Source: Melanocharis versteri
Lineage: Eukaryota; Chordata; Aves; Passeriformes; Melanocharitidae
NCBI GenBank assembly: GCA_013397845.1
Contig: VZTG01000486.1
Span: forward strand, 1,159,816 to 1,223,815
DNA: 64,000 bases
Direction: 5' to 3'
Shown: piece by piece, positions 12,855 through 25,662 of the stretch
Position numbering within the stretch: the stretch's first letter is position 1
Layout of the letters: each line of letters begins with the position of its first letter
Notes under the pieces: generated by a model
Seen by the model: the letters and a program-made list of their open reading frames with translations, nothing else
What the model was told of the DNA's origin: nothing
The model's database searches: none
Program-made: the position numbers and the translations under genes

Positions 12855-15800
12855 CCAGGTTTACATTAGACCTGTGTTCTTTTGATGTTTTCAGGCTTTA
12901 CTGCAAAAGCTTAGTAACATGGCAGTCACCGAGTCTTTAATATTGCAGATTCTTTGGCCTGCACTTCTTCATTTGCTTTGTCACCCTTAACAGATTTCCT
13001 CATATAAAGCCTCTTCAAGAAGTCTTCAATGACATGATTTACTTTTACACCATGGACAGTTTTCTGGCTGAGTCTTTACTAAATTCACTGGCAGAATAGG
13101 GAAAAGTATAAAAACTGAGGTGCAACAAAGTCCTGTCAGTCTCTTGCTGTTACCTATTCTGTGAATGGGCAGACAGTCCTTCTAGTTCTGAATTTATAGG
13201 GTGGTTTGAGAAAAAAATCTTTCCTTTACTTTCACCTGTCCTGGAATCCAAGGCTGCCCCTGTCCTGCTTGTGGCAGTGTGACCAGAGGCCTCTGACTCA
13301 GTACTGCAGCCCAATCAGCAAGTGCTCATCCACAAGTGCTCATTCCTCCCTCCTCGACAAAAGATGACTCTTCTTTCTGAACATGAACGTGTCTTCAGAC
13401 TCGAGTTTCTGCTGGCCTATTTGCAGATGGATAAATTGCTGGGTGAACAGCTGAGTGCCGGTGCCTGAGGTTTCCCTTCAGCTTGCTAATGAGAGGTTTC
13501 CTGTAGAGGAAAATTCCTATGGACACATCATAGATGAAACTACCCACGTAGATGAACCAGCTAATGCTATTTAGCATGAGACACTAATTTTGATGAATGG
13601 AAATCAGGCAAGATTATAAGCAGTCCTTGAGACTGGATGCAAAATCATGAGCTAGCCTTTCCAAAAAGGTCTCATTTGGAAATTAATACAAATGGATGGA
13701 TGAAAGGGAGTGTGAGCAGTGTGTGTACTCATTTGTGGTTAGTTACAGGGCCAAGACTGCTCCAGGTTTCTGCAGCAGCCTCAGTTATGTATCACACTCA
13801 TGCTCCTTCAGAACAGCCTGTCTGGTTTAGCCTTCTAAAATGATGTTGTTATTATTATTATATTATATATTTTAATGTATTTATCTGGGAGACATCCACT
13901 TGGTTTATGTTTTTAGATATTGAAATAACATGTGGATTTCACCCACTGCAAGTTTTTACCTCCGTAGATGTTCTTGTCATAGACCAGAAGGTTCATGCTG
14001 AATCTGCCATTGCCATTTTTGTTCTTTTGTATTACTGACAAGCTGCAGAGGAAATAAGGTGGGTCTGAACTGTGCTCTGAAACTCTTAAAACCTAGACAA
14101 GTAACACAGAAATAGAGTAACTGAGAAAAAGGTAGTGAACAGTGGGGTTCAGCATAATTCAGAGTAACCAAAGTCTCAGTCATCTGCTCTCCTTTAAACT
14201 GTGACTGACAAGTATCTGGCTCTCTACTTCCTCTTGCACTGCTGGCAGCACCTTTAAAATGTTAAAAAGATAAAGCATATTTAGTCTATCCATTTAGTCC
14301 ATCCATTTAATGATTTTAACTTCCTATTCTGTTTGTGAATATTTTCATACTCAGTCAGCAACTTCCCTTGGTAGGCTTCCCTCTGCATGGGAAGACTCGA
14401 ACATCCTTGGTTTCTTTAAGGCACTTTAAAGGGCCTGGACTCCAATCCCTCCCTCTGATAAAGCAAGAGCTTCGGAAAGTTAGGGACTTCTCATCTTGGG
14501 GTGTTCATGAACCTGCAGACAGGATCTCAGGTGCTGCCCTGGCCCCACCACACAGTAGTGTGACACATTTCTGCCAAGCTGTTTCCATGGTTTAGAGAAT
14601 GAATCAATGGATTTCCCCTGTAACTCCTGGTGTTAGTTATAAGAAGTTGCAATGTATCTTGGCAGCCAAAATGCTCCTGCCTCCTTCAGTGAATGAAAAC
14701 TGCCTGAGGCAGAAACTGAGTCCCTGCATGTATTGCACCAGGCAGACCAAAGCTGAGGGAGGTCTTGGGGAGTTTTACAAATACTAAACATGGACTAATA
14801 GTGTCAGAAATAGAAAACAGAAAGAAAAAAAGATCGGTTTGCCTGAAGTCCTAGTGAAGTGTGTTGCAACCTTAAGGATTAAGTGCTAAATCCCTGTCCT
14901 GAATCTGAACTGCTAAGAGTTTTCCATCTCTAACTGGAGCTACATGTTGGTATTTCTACTGTGCTTGTTGCCACGAGATTTCTATTTTTAATAGATAATA
15001 TTTACACAATCTATTTCAGGTGCTCAGTTTAACTGGATTTCAACCATGTACACTGACTTTTGATGTTTCTTTGCTACTAGTAGGACTGGGGAGCGCACTG
15101 GACCATGGACTAATGAGACATCCTTGGTGAGACTGTTAGGACAAGGCTCTTTCCAGCTAACTCAGTGTGGGGTCTCATGTGCTCTCTTGCAGAAGAGACA
15201 AAAACAAGTAGTAATCAAATCAGACTGAAAGTAATCTTAGCCATCTGCCCTGTGTCATGGTGACCAGAAATTAGAAGATAAGCAAATTTACAAACCTAGT
15301 CTCAATAAAGTTGCTTGGTTTGGTCTTTATTTGTATTTCCCGGGAACTCTGATGGCCTCACTACAGCAGACAGCTTTCAGATAAATGTTAACAAAGTTAT
15401 GTGGAACAGATCTGCCTTCTTACTAATGAAAAACAGAACAGTAAAAAGGTAGGGAAAACAAGCCACAACTGGTCCATTGACTTAATGGATTTTGATTATT
15501 GCTATTTACTGGAATATTTGGCATTGGATCAGCCATGAGCAAAATGCTAATTTTTAACAGAGCCAGTAGTAGCATGATCACTGCACGCACTACAGAGGAT
15601 AGGTGGGATGGTTTTGCTTTTACAGGATGGACCTCAAAACAACCATAGTTATTGCGAAGAAACCTAGTAATGAGAGATTCTGCATTGCTGAATGCCACAG
15701 AAATGTCAGGAAGTTATCAATTGTTAGACAGTGCTCCAGGCATTCAGAACAAAATCTTCAGTTCCTATTTATTATCTGCATTACATCAAATGTAGCACTG

Positions 15801-18800
15801 AGCCTCCATCCCTGGGAGAAGGTGGAATTTCTATTCCAAGTGCTCCAATCCTTGGCAGGAGTCTCCAGTGCTCAGTGCAACCACAGCATTTTGGGTGCTG
15901 ACCACCCTGTTTTTCAGACTCCTCAGCCCTGGTGAAGCCATGGATTTCTCTCTCTCACATTTTTTTCACGGGGCGTTGAGAAGAAAGCTGGCAGTCTGGC
16001 AATGGCTTCTTTTGAATGTCCTACGTGCTCAGGTGGCCAGGTTGCACAATGGATCTCAGAGAAGCACTAAAGTGTCAAGATTATGCTGAGATTTCCTTTG
16101 AGGTTAACTAGGAAATGAAAACTGGTGTTAACCTTAGAAGACTTGAGGAAACAGAGCATGGCACAAGCAGCAGGGTAAAACATCTGCTGTAATAAGGTAC
16201 CACTGCCAGGAAAATGGGAAGAATAGAGCCCGTGGTACTGAGACCTAAGGCCAGCTGCAATGTCATGTCACACAGCATTCTGCTGTAGAAGAAGGTTGTG
16301 GCTTGGCTGCTCTGTGTCATTAATCTTGGTCACCTTATTTCTATTAGTGGCATGGATGCAATCTTGGGAAAACAGGAGTACTTTCTACTCTGTAAGCATA
16401 CTCTGCAATTTGAAAACAAAGAGGATCTGAGAAGCATGCTTGGATTGAAATTGTGTTGTTTATGGAAAGGTTTCTATTAAAGATAATGGTGTAAGTGGGG
16501 TAGAACCGGTCCCTCCTGACAGACTGGTCTATAAGAAATGTATTAGTTTGCATAATGGAAGCAAGACCCTTTTCTCTTTGCCACACAGATCAATTGTGTT
16601 TACTAATTGGGTAAAAGGTGATGGCCTTGCTCCACCCCAGAGTGTTGGACCAGAATGTGTTTACAGAGACGTGGGACTGTTTTGACAAGGGCTGCAAGGC
16701 TGGGTAGTTCTGACATCTGTGTTTTATCTAGAAGTACAATTGTCCCAAAAGATAAAAATAGTGATTAAATATTTGTGATGACAGTGAGAAATTATGGATA
16801 TTGCAAATACAGGAAAGACATAAATGAAAGTAAATTAATGTTTAACTAGTGATATAAGATACACAAAGGTATTGTAAACTAGCCATCAAGAGATGAATGC
16901 AGTAGATAATTTGGAAGGATTTTTAGGTTCATGCTCACATTCATGTATTATAAGCCATGAGATCAGTCTGCTGACAAACCTTTGCTTCCTTAGCAGTACA
17001 GGAACATACAGACCAGCTCACTGCTGGTCCCAGAGGCTCAGCAGAGCTGTTGACATTGCTGCAGGTGACACTGCTTCAGGCTCTTTCTTAGCAGCTGCAA
17101 TAAAGTCTCTTTGCAAGCAAGAGACTGAGAGAAAGGAGCAAAAGTCAGATTTCCTATCACTATCCCTATTATTCCCTACAAGTATCTTTGCTTACACTAC
17201 TTGCAGAAGGAGTTTGAGTGTCAGCTTCAGGCAAAGGCTAAACTTGTAGCTGTAATTAATTTGGAGCCCTTTGCCAAATGCTGTCATTACTGCATACTGA
17301 AGTTTCTAGTAGGTCTGTGCTGGGATGTAGGCACTCCTATTTCCAGTAGGAAACAAATTCCAGCAAAAAGATGAGGGTAAAAAGCTCCTGCTGTTGCCCT
17401 GGGTATGCACAGGGCCTCTCTGCTCGTCTTTAGCATCATTAAACTGCTGATTCAGTAGAACAGAAGACATCCCTTAAACAGCTTTCACTATTTTCCTTTG
17501 CTCTTTGGCAATGCACGCTGTCTTTACTGCCACCAGCTTCACTGCCTGACATTAATTTTGCTGGCTATCTTGCTGACTGTCCCTTTCTGACCGATAACTG
17601 CTGCCCTACTGCCAGACTGCTTTTTGGCTACGGATTAAAAATGGGAGACTGGGTGTAGGAGGAAAGAGAGAATAGCAGTGGGCAGCAGGACAGACTGCTA
17701 CCCATATTTTCCCACAGCTAAGAAATACGGAGGGGCTTAAAATCTCTGGCTGATATGAAAGTTCTATGAAGGTTTCTAAACTTTATATTATATCCTTATA
17801 TAAGGACATAATACATATCCTGGGTAAATAATAAACATTTGTTTCCAGCAGTCTGTAAGCTACGCAAGATCAATCTTGCATGCCAGGGAAAAGTCCACAC
17901 CAAGAATTTTTAGGATTTATCTTTAAAACCTATTTAATTGTAAACAGAAATACTTTTTTTAGGATTCATATAATATGTGACAACTGCTTAAAGAATAAAA
18001 TGTCTCTGTGACCACATTGGAAAACTTAAGCTCACTCAGTTCAAGATAATTATTTTAGGGTGTTTGTGTAAGTCAGTTTAGAAGGAGAAAATTAGAGCAC
18101 ACCATGTTTTTAAGTCCAGCAGGAGAAGAGTAAACAAGTCTCTAAATCACATTACACAGGCTGAGTCCCTCCAATCTCTTAGCAGATGTGATGGTGCTTG
18201 CATTGCAAGGAGCAAGGCGTAATCTAAAGAACATCATTTTCCCAGAGACAGGGTGAGAAATTAATGTACAGATATATTCTAACAACCATTTATTTTGCAC
18301 AGAGAATAATTAAGCAAGCTCAGAAACATACAAAACCGTTTTCCAATAGAGTATTGGTGAAAGAAGTTTTATCTTTGAGAGTTTGCAGAGCAGAGCTCAT
18401 TCAGGAGGAGCACTGGGCTAAGAGTGAAATGGCTATTCAGAGCTTAAAAGATCAAAAGCCTGGAAGGTGGCACAGGTAGGGAAGGGCATGACTGAGAAAC
18501 CTGAACACTGGTGGAGAGGGCCTCATCTCAGCCCAGGAAAGAAGTTTGCAAGAGCAGAACCACTTCCCTTAACCCATGCCTCATCTGAGGCCAAGAGCAA
18601 AGGAGAAGTGAGGAAACAGTCTCACCAACATGCCCTGGGATTTTTCTTTGCTGTTTGGGTTGATGACATTTGCTGTATAAAACAGGAGCAGTTCGTTTGA
18701 TTATCACCCTGTGCCCTGACAAGACTGACTGTATTTAAACCACTACAACTGATGTTTCTTACTTTTTCTTTTTCTTTAATTCTTGAAGACTGTCATCTCT

Positions 18801-21800
18801 TCCCAAATCATCTACTCCACTGGTCCAGTGTCCTTCTTGGAAGAAAGAAGTGTTACAAAATAAACTAGCAAACAAACCACATCCAGAAAAACAACTTTAA
18901 TGTCAACATTGATGAGGCTGTGGAACAGAATGGGAGAGCATAGGGGCAATTTGGAGCTCACCCCACTCAGCACAGCAGAGATTAATGCCACCTTGAGACG
19001 GCTGCCTGGCATGACTTGTTATCTTTTCTTTCCTAGAGAGTGGTTTACTCGGATCCTTTTGGCTGACTTTGCCCTCAAGGTTAGATTTTTCAGACTTCTG
19101 TTCTTCTTGTTGGTCTGAACTCTGCAGCTGGTTCACATACTAAACTTCCACCTTAAAATTCAATATTTTGAATTTAAACTAAACTGGAGGTATGTCTAGC
19201 CTTGAACATCTAACAGCTTGGAGTAACCTGCACTATGGTGATATATTGCTGCGGGGAACTGTGACTTTAGCAGTTACTACATTGGGGAAGTGTCATCTGT
19301 GTTTTGTCCTCTCCTGCCCTGCACCCTACGTTTACTGTATGACGGTTTTCAATCCGTTTTAGCCTTTCCATGTATCAGCTGCCCTGTCTGTAAAACTGGA
19401 ATAGCAACTTCTCTTCCTTTATGTTTAAATTACTTTAAAATGCTTGAAGGGCTTGAAATAGAAACCAAGGCAAAATTAAAATACACAAATGATACACCGG
19501 AGTGCTGAAAATGCTTAAATATTTTGATCTCTTTCCGTCACACTGGAAGGGGCCAGGTATTTTTCAGTATTTTCCCACTGTTTTCAGTAGGGGGTCTCGC
19601 TGAACATTTTGCCCCACTCCCAATGACATTACCATTGAGAATTTAGAAAACCAAAGCAGTTTGCTGCCCTGCTGATGGGCCACACTGCTTGGTGACTTAC
19701 TTTGGATATCTGGAAGGTGTTGTTTCTTAATGGCAATTTTTGGATGGCAGAGCTGATGATGTGTGTTTATAGCACAAGCTGCTGCTGCAAAAGCCAATAC
19801 GTGGGTAAGTTGCTGTGAAATGAGAATGTTGTGGTGCCATGGGAGTCACTGCAGCAATTTTGGGTGCTAGCAGACAGCATTTGCTGAAACTGCTGCCAGA
19901 GGTGATCAGCAATGCCAGATGTCTACTTGGATGAATAACTCCTTGTAACTCTGACAAGATAACAAGTAAGGTGTGAGAGATCCAGGAGGATCTAGGTGAG
20001 AGGCCACCTTGCAATAATACAGAATGCGGACAATTCCCCTTCTCCAGGTTTCTCAGCCCGCAGAGACCTTATAGTGTTATAAAGAGCAGTGGCAAACAAG
20101 AGGCCTTCAGAGCAGGGACAGTGTGACTGAAAAATATTGTAATGCAGGGTATTGCTCCTCCAGCCAAGTAGAGGCAAAAGCAGAGAGCTGAAGCAGCACA
20201 ACTGGAATGCGTGTCTTCCCTCAGCAAGTGAGGGTTTTCACAGCTGCGTGATGCTAAGGAGCAAGTCCTCTTAAAATCTAACTTAGGCCAGAAAAATCTG
20301 TCTTAGCTGAACTGATTCTGGAGGTATTAGAAAACAGAAGTACTTTTTGTTCTTTTTTTTCTTTTTTTTTTTGTACCAGAAAAAGAAAAGATGGTGAGAA
20401 ACTATCGGACCGGCTTAGTGTCACTGCCAGTGCAAACCAACACAAATCTTGATGGTTTTTAAGAGGTGGCACTAAACATGAAAATTACTTCCTACACTTA
20501 CTGCTATGTGCTCCTGGGCTGATCAAGCTTGAAACCTACATGCAAAACCAAGGCAGAAAAGTCTTGACATATTGCTGTGTCTTCCTTTTAAGGAGAAGTT
20601 TGGTATTTTGTATGGACAATGTGAAACAGCTGAACAGGTTTAAATCTTTGACTTTGCAAGAATGAATCACATCAGCCATAAAAGCTTCAACTGCTCGAAA
20701 CCACGGTGCTTGGAGTAACTGGCTTTTTAAACTTCACTGTAGAGATGAGCAAACATTTCTTATTTAAAGAGGAAAAAAAGGGATTAATCAAATTTTAAGA
20801 CTTGACAACGTATGAACATCATCGTATCACTTAGCATATTCCAGGCAAGAAATGTCACCCATCTGTTAGCATTATTGTTGAAGAACAACACCCTAGTTTG
20901 AAAGACCTACAGACATTAGAGAATTTTCACAGGCCTTGGAAAACAATCAATTGTCCATATTCTAAAATATTCAAACCATGCTGCTCTTCTGTTTTAAATT
21001 TCACTTGTTTCACATCCCTGTCATTCTGTCTGGTTAAGCCTGGTTTGCAGGTTAGACCATATGGAAGTCATGACTTACTTTTTGTTTTGATACGCTTTGA
21101 TAGATTTTGTAAGTTCCAAATTCAGGAATTCACTCCATTTGAGGGAAGTGCTAAAGCGTAACTTGAAATCTGCAGAAATTGAACATGCTTCTGTGTATTT
21201 GTTAGTAATGTACTTTGAAGTATTTCCTTGCTCAGGATGTTTTCATATCGTGCAATTTCTAGACCCCGAGAATGTTTCCCAGGGCTTTTGCTGGACCTTC
21301 CCTACTATCCATAGGAAGAGCTGTGCTAAATAACAGTGTTAGCTACTCTTTCCAGACCCCACCCCTGGAGCCCTCTTGATCATTTCCCTATCCTTCATGT
21401 TACAGGTTATCTTGCATCAAGTACTAGGGAGTTATCATGGATCCCTCACCTGGCTAACCTCGTGCCCAATGGGTGGGCACTTTGCAGTCCTTGTCACACC
21501 AGACATGTGACTCTCACTGCCTGCTTCCCTTACGTATCTGGACTTTTCCATTTGGTCATTCTCCTTCTGCAGTAGCTTCTCCAGGGCTGCTCTACATCAG
21601 ATCACAGGTATCTTGCACTCAGCTCTGTTTCAGTCTCTCCTTCAGCACCCCTGTCACTCTGCCTAAGCAGCAGGCAGCAAAACCATACTAAAAATTATAG
21701 TTACTTTTCCAAAACTGTGTGCCCACATCTAGCTATCAGTTTCATCACCATTAGATCTCATTTTCATAGCTAGGTTTCCTGTTTTTCAAGCTCTGAAGTG

Positions 21801-24464
21801 CATTGCTTTGGCCTTTTATAGTAGCATTCGCCTTTCATCTTCCTGACTTACATCGTAACTGGAGGCAGTTTTTCCAGTAGTAGTCACATCAGGCCTGCAA
21901 ACACAGCTAAAGTCTGGTTTTATTGCCACAACAATCAAGAAATATACATGCTACTGTCCTCAACAAAATGCTTCTTCATTCTATTACTCTCCCATATAAT
22001 TTTCAAAATCACTGATTTCACGGCTCCAAGTAACCTTGTGTTTGTGTATAATCTGTAGTCTAGGTGTATGACTCTAGATATCTGACCTTGCTTTTGGCTG
22101 CATTAAGTCTACTAAATGTGGCTAAGCAAATTTTAATAAAGTGCAATAAGAGTAGGAACATGTCAGCTCTCTTACTGCTTGGCTCTTCCCTCTACTATTT
22201 TACAAATTTACACGACAGTATTTTGCTCCTTGCTGGCTGGTTTGCTGAAGGTACCACGTCTGATCAGCTTCATTTGATTAACATAATTAGAACATTTTAA
22301 GGAAAAATATGAGTAACTTTGAGGATATTAAAAAGGCCATCAACAATTTACTGGTATTACGTTGATGGAAATTGGCGCTATTATGCCTGCTTCATCAATT
22401 CCAGATCTTGACTAGCTAACCTGAAAAATCCTTTTGCATATAAAAGAAAGTTCTTATCTTCATTAACATCTTTTCCACCAGTGCTTTTTTTTTTTGCTGT
22501 GATCATTCTGAGAACACTCGAAGTGTTTTTTATAAAACTTATAAATATGAAGGACTGTTTGCATAATCTAGTATCGGTTCTGAATTTAATGCAAATTCTG
22601 ATCAAAAGGAAGCAATACTGAAAGTGCTGCAAACTTCTATCACAAATATTTTCCTCCAAAAATTAACCACTATCCCTAAGCATAAGTTTATGATGAAAAT
22701 TATTGCAAGAAACTCAGCATATTGCACCTTAATCACAAGTACTGTTAACTAGAAAGGTGATGCCTTTTCAAGTACTAGAGAAAATAAATGCTATACAACC
22801 TAATTGTTACTGAAAAGTAAAAAAAGAAACCCCAAACCAACCAAAAAACAAAAAGCCAAAACAAAACAGGATAAGATGCAGTGAAAGATTACCACCACAA
22901 AAAAAAACCTTAATGAAGTGAGATTCTATGGATAAGTAACCAAGTTTTCAAATTTTAATCAGCAATGACTTGATTACGGTAAGTTAAATATCCTCACAAG
23001 CAGGTATCCCTAACCACTGGTGCAAGGCTTGCTCACCTAACAGAAAAAGCAGCAGCAGACACCAGCAGCTGGCAAATAGGGCCAGGGGAAATACACACCC
23101 GAAATAAGGGATACCTTCCTCTTCAAGGAATGTTGGTTGACCTACACCAAAATATTTACAGAGCTGAACCATCCTTATCTGTCTAGATGTAAGATATATA
23201 CTGAACACAAATTATTGGTCTAAGGGCTGCAGTAACTGGGTAAAATTCAATGGGCTCCTGGAAAAAAGTAAATAATTGTTTCCCACCTATGAGTTAGAGG
23301 CTCCATATTGCAAAAGAAAATTACAAGCTCATGCACAAAGAGGGTAGTAAAGAAATCTTTAGGAAATACTGAGAAAGATTTTGGAAGACTGATTTTTTTG
23401 GAGCAAAAAAATTCACACCTCCCAACTATTTTCTTCTTTCACACTAAGCTGTAACTCTCCTTTGTAATCTTCCTGATGAACAAAGGTGTTTATGTAAGCC
23501 AGGTGTAACACTGCTGCATGATCTATACCTTTATTATAAAAGCAGCTGAGGACAACTTTTTACCGCCTGATAAGGTGTCATCAACATATTGTAATGCTGA
23601 AATTAGAAAACTTAGAAATATTCTAATGTAATTTCTGGTTTTAAAGTCTATGACTACAATTGAAAAATTCAGAGGATGAATAGTCACAGAGAATGCCAAT
23701 GTCATGCAACAGCAACAGCTGAGAGAAAACATTTAGGTAAAGGTCTTTCTTTAAAAAAATACCTAACCATGTACTAGTTTGGAAGGTACAAATTTAAAAA
23801 CAGTACAGAATAATTTTTCTCTCTTTTTGCTTATCCTCTTCAAAACCAAACAAAACATTACTGTGAGTTTTTGTTGGTATTTTTTGGGGGGTTTTGTTTA
23901 GGGTTTTTTGGTGTATTGAGAGGGGAAAAAAAGATTCAGTAAGTGAAAAAGTGACAAGGTTTGAAAAGGAACAGGCCATCTGCCCTAGTAAGTAATTTCT
24001 AGAATGTCCTGTGATTTTGCTATCCTAAATATCACATGACATGAAGAAGAAGTGAACTTGCGTCAGAAGTGCTGGTCAGGACGTCAGGCAATAGAAGCGA
24101 GCTCGCATGAACATTTTCTTGGTGTGGCACACAAGTGTGATGTGTCTGAAGCCATGGTGTGTCTGCGGCAGACCTCTCCCTCTGAGCCGATCCTGCCACG
24201 CTGCCATCAGAGTCATCGGAGAGGAACAGACACTTGCAGGGCCTGGGTCAGACAGATGCTGTACTGCTTGTGCCTAAGGCTGGGCAAGACATGGTCCAGC
24301 CAGTAGGATTACAGGCATTTCACTGCACCCTTTTGTCCTACAATTTTTCCCATTTATATTGCTTGTTTGGTTGTTTTTTTCCCCTAAAAACAACTGCTTT
24401 CAAATGCTGGTAATTTGTTTTTGCAGGAATTGCAAGATGGAAGCATCCTTTGTAAAAATATTTA
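12855..24464. other. Intergenic region 3' of IL20RA, no gene recognised
   Basis: No recognisable exon, RNA gene or TE. It contains T-rich tracts (20343-20375), a G/T-rich stretch with runs of G (23880-23915), and a slightly CpG-richer patch at 24040-24310 with the 10-bp palindrome gcgagctcgc at 24097-24106. Confidence 0.6.
13844..13876. repeat. ATT microsatellite
   Basis: Repeats of gttattattattatattatat; short AT-rich slippage tract. Confidence 0.6.
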
Positions 24465-24747
24465 TTTTAAAATACTTTTTCTTTTTATTTATTTTTAATT
24501 ATTTTATTAAAAAAAAGAATATAACCTCACAACAATCATATTTTACACGAGAGGTTTATGATTGATGGCAAAATCATTTATATCACGTCTGGAAACTGTT
24601 ATAAGTAACACATAATGAATAAATTGTTCAACTGTGATGGCTCCAAAAACTTCAATACATTAAAACGTGTCTGTTTCCTGAGTCTATCACTCTCTTTAGC
24701 AAAATAAACTAAATTTTACATTTTTGAATATTTTAGAAAACTACTTT
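24465..24747 (-). other. IL20RA: IL20RA 3' UTR (end inferred)
   Basis: An AT-rich stretch follows the stop codon on the minus strand. It contains at least one ATTTA motif of the kind found in unstable cytokine-pathway mRNAs. The end is placed just beyond the poly(A) signal cluster at 24484-24508. The true cleavage site could be further left, since another AATAAA lies just downstream, near 24460. Confidence 0.6.
24484..24508 (-). terminator. Poly(A) signal cluster for IL20RA
   Basis: Three AATAAA hexamers on the minus strand (plus-strand TTTATT at 24503-24508, 24488-24493 and 24484-24489) lie about 240-265 bp after the stop codon, in the position expected for 3' end formation. The surrounding sequence is generally AT-rich, so one or more could be fortuitous. 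Confidence 0.55.
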
Positions 24748-25662
24748 TCAGTCTTCCATTTCTACATGAAGTCCCCATTGTTCCTTGAACTGCAGGAGAT
24801 ACATTTCTTGGTTCTCGGATGATTCACCAGATACCTCTTTCTCGTACAGTCTGAGCAAAATTCCGTCTTTGTCGGGATCATCACACTTGAATACTCCTTC
24901 ACACACCTGATTTTCAACACTGGACAAAGTAGGAATATATAGTCTACCACTGTGAGGATCCCAATCAACTAATACAGTCTGCACATCTTCTTTCTCTGTG
25001 AGGCCCTGTGTGATTTTTTCCAGCTGATGATAGGATGTCTGCCCAGATTTTTCAGTATCCAGGTCCATGAAGTTGATATGGGTCTCACCTGGCAATTCAT
25101 CTGCTGCATCAACCACCTTCAAATTAAGTTCCTCTCTTTTCTGTCCCAAACAAAGGTCTGCTACCCTTATCTCTAGCTGGGGGGAATATGGCTGTCCTGC
25201 TTCCATATCAACCAAGTCCCCCAAAGCAATCTGTGGCTCACCCTGTTTTCTCCCAGGGGCAGAAAACTTCTCTTCTAGTTTCTGACCAGGACTGAAGTCT
25301 TCAGCCCTTACGTCATGCTCATACTCTACAATCCCTGCATTTTTATCTCTCCACGTGTTCTGTGTTCCAAACTGGCCATGAGATGCCCAGTTTCCAGTTG
25401 GGTCCCCTTCCACTGAAGTATCTTCTTTGAGTGAAATCTCTTCATGTGAAATATCAAGCAAATATTTTGCTTTCAGCACTTGTTTCGGAGCCAAATCCTT
25501 CCCTTCAGTGTCACTGTAAACAGTGTAGTAGTGGGGACTTTTCCTTTCCGATAGACGACTGGATTCCTTACAGTCATCCCTATTAACAGTGATAAGGTTG
25601 AGAACTATTTTTTCACTTGGTATGAAAACCTGTTCCTTGCATTTGTCAGTGTACTGCCATAC
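24748..25662 (-). CDS. IL20RA: IL20RA exon 7: cytoplasmic signalling tail and stop codon
   Basis: 915 bp, 304 residues plus TGA (plus-strand tca at 24748-24750). The acceptor TTACTTTCCAG precedes 25662. It opens VWQYTDKCKEQVFIPSEKIV, matching the FVPAEKIV region of the human tail, and closes with LVDWDPHSGRLYIPTLSS and YLLQFKEQWGLHVEMED. Two YxxQ tetrapeptides are visible: YSPQ (25188-25177) and YLLQ (24801-24790). This is the class of site that docks STAT3, and both have counterparts in the human tail as I recall it. Residues coded between about 25287 and 25010 contain two GQK..EE / GE..I / DL / GQ / QLE blocks 141 bp apart, which looks like an internal duplication. An apparent open frame from 25494 using TTG is only part of this exon. 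Confidence 0.96.
   Translation of the reverse strand, partial: VWQYTDKCKEQVFIPSEKIVLNLITVNRDDCKESSRLSERKSPHYYTVYSDTEGKDLAPKQVLKAKYLLDISHEEISLKEDTSVEGDPTGNWASHGQFGTQNTWRDKNAGIVEYEHDVRAEDFSPGQKLEEKFSAPGRKQGEPQIALGDLVDMEAGQPYSPQLEIRVADLCLGQKREELNLKVVDAADELPGETHINFMDLDTEKSGQTSYHQLEKITQGLTEKEDVQTVLVDWDPHSGRLYIPTLSSVENQVCEGVFKCDDPDKDGILLRLYEKEVSGESSENQEMYLLQFKEQWGLHVEMED

Noticed and set aside
24748..25494. A 248-codon open frame read as a separate intronless gene
   Set aside because: It begins with TTG and is continuous with upstream codons to a good splice acceptor above 25662. It is the distal part of IL20RA exon 7.
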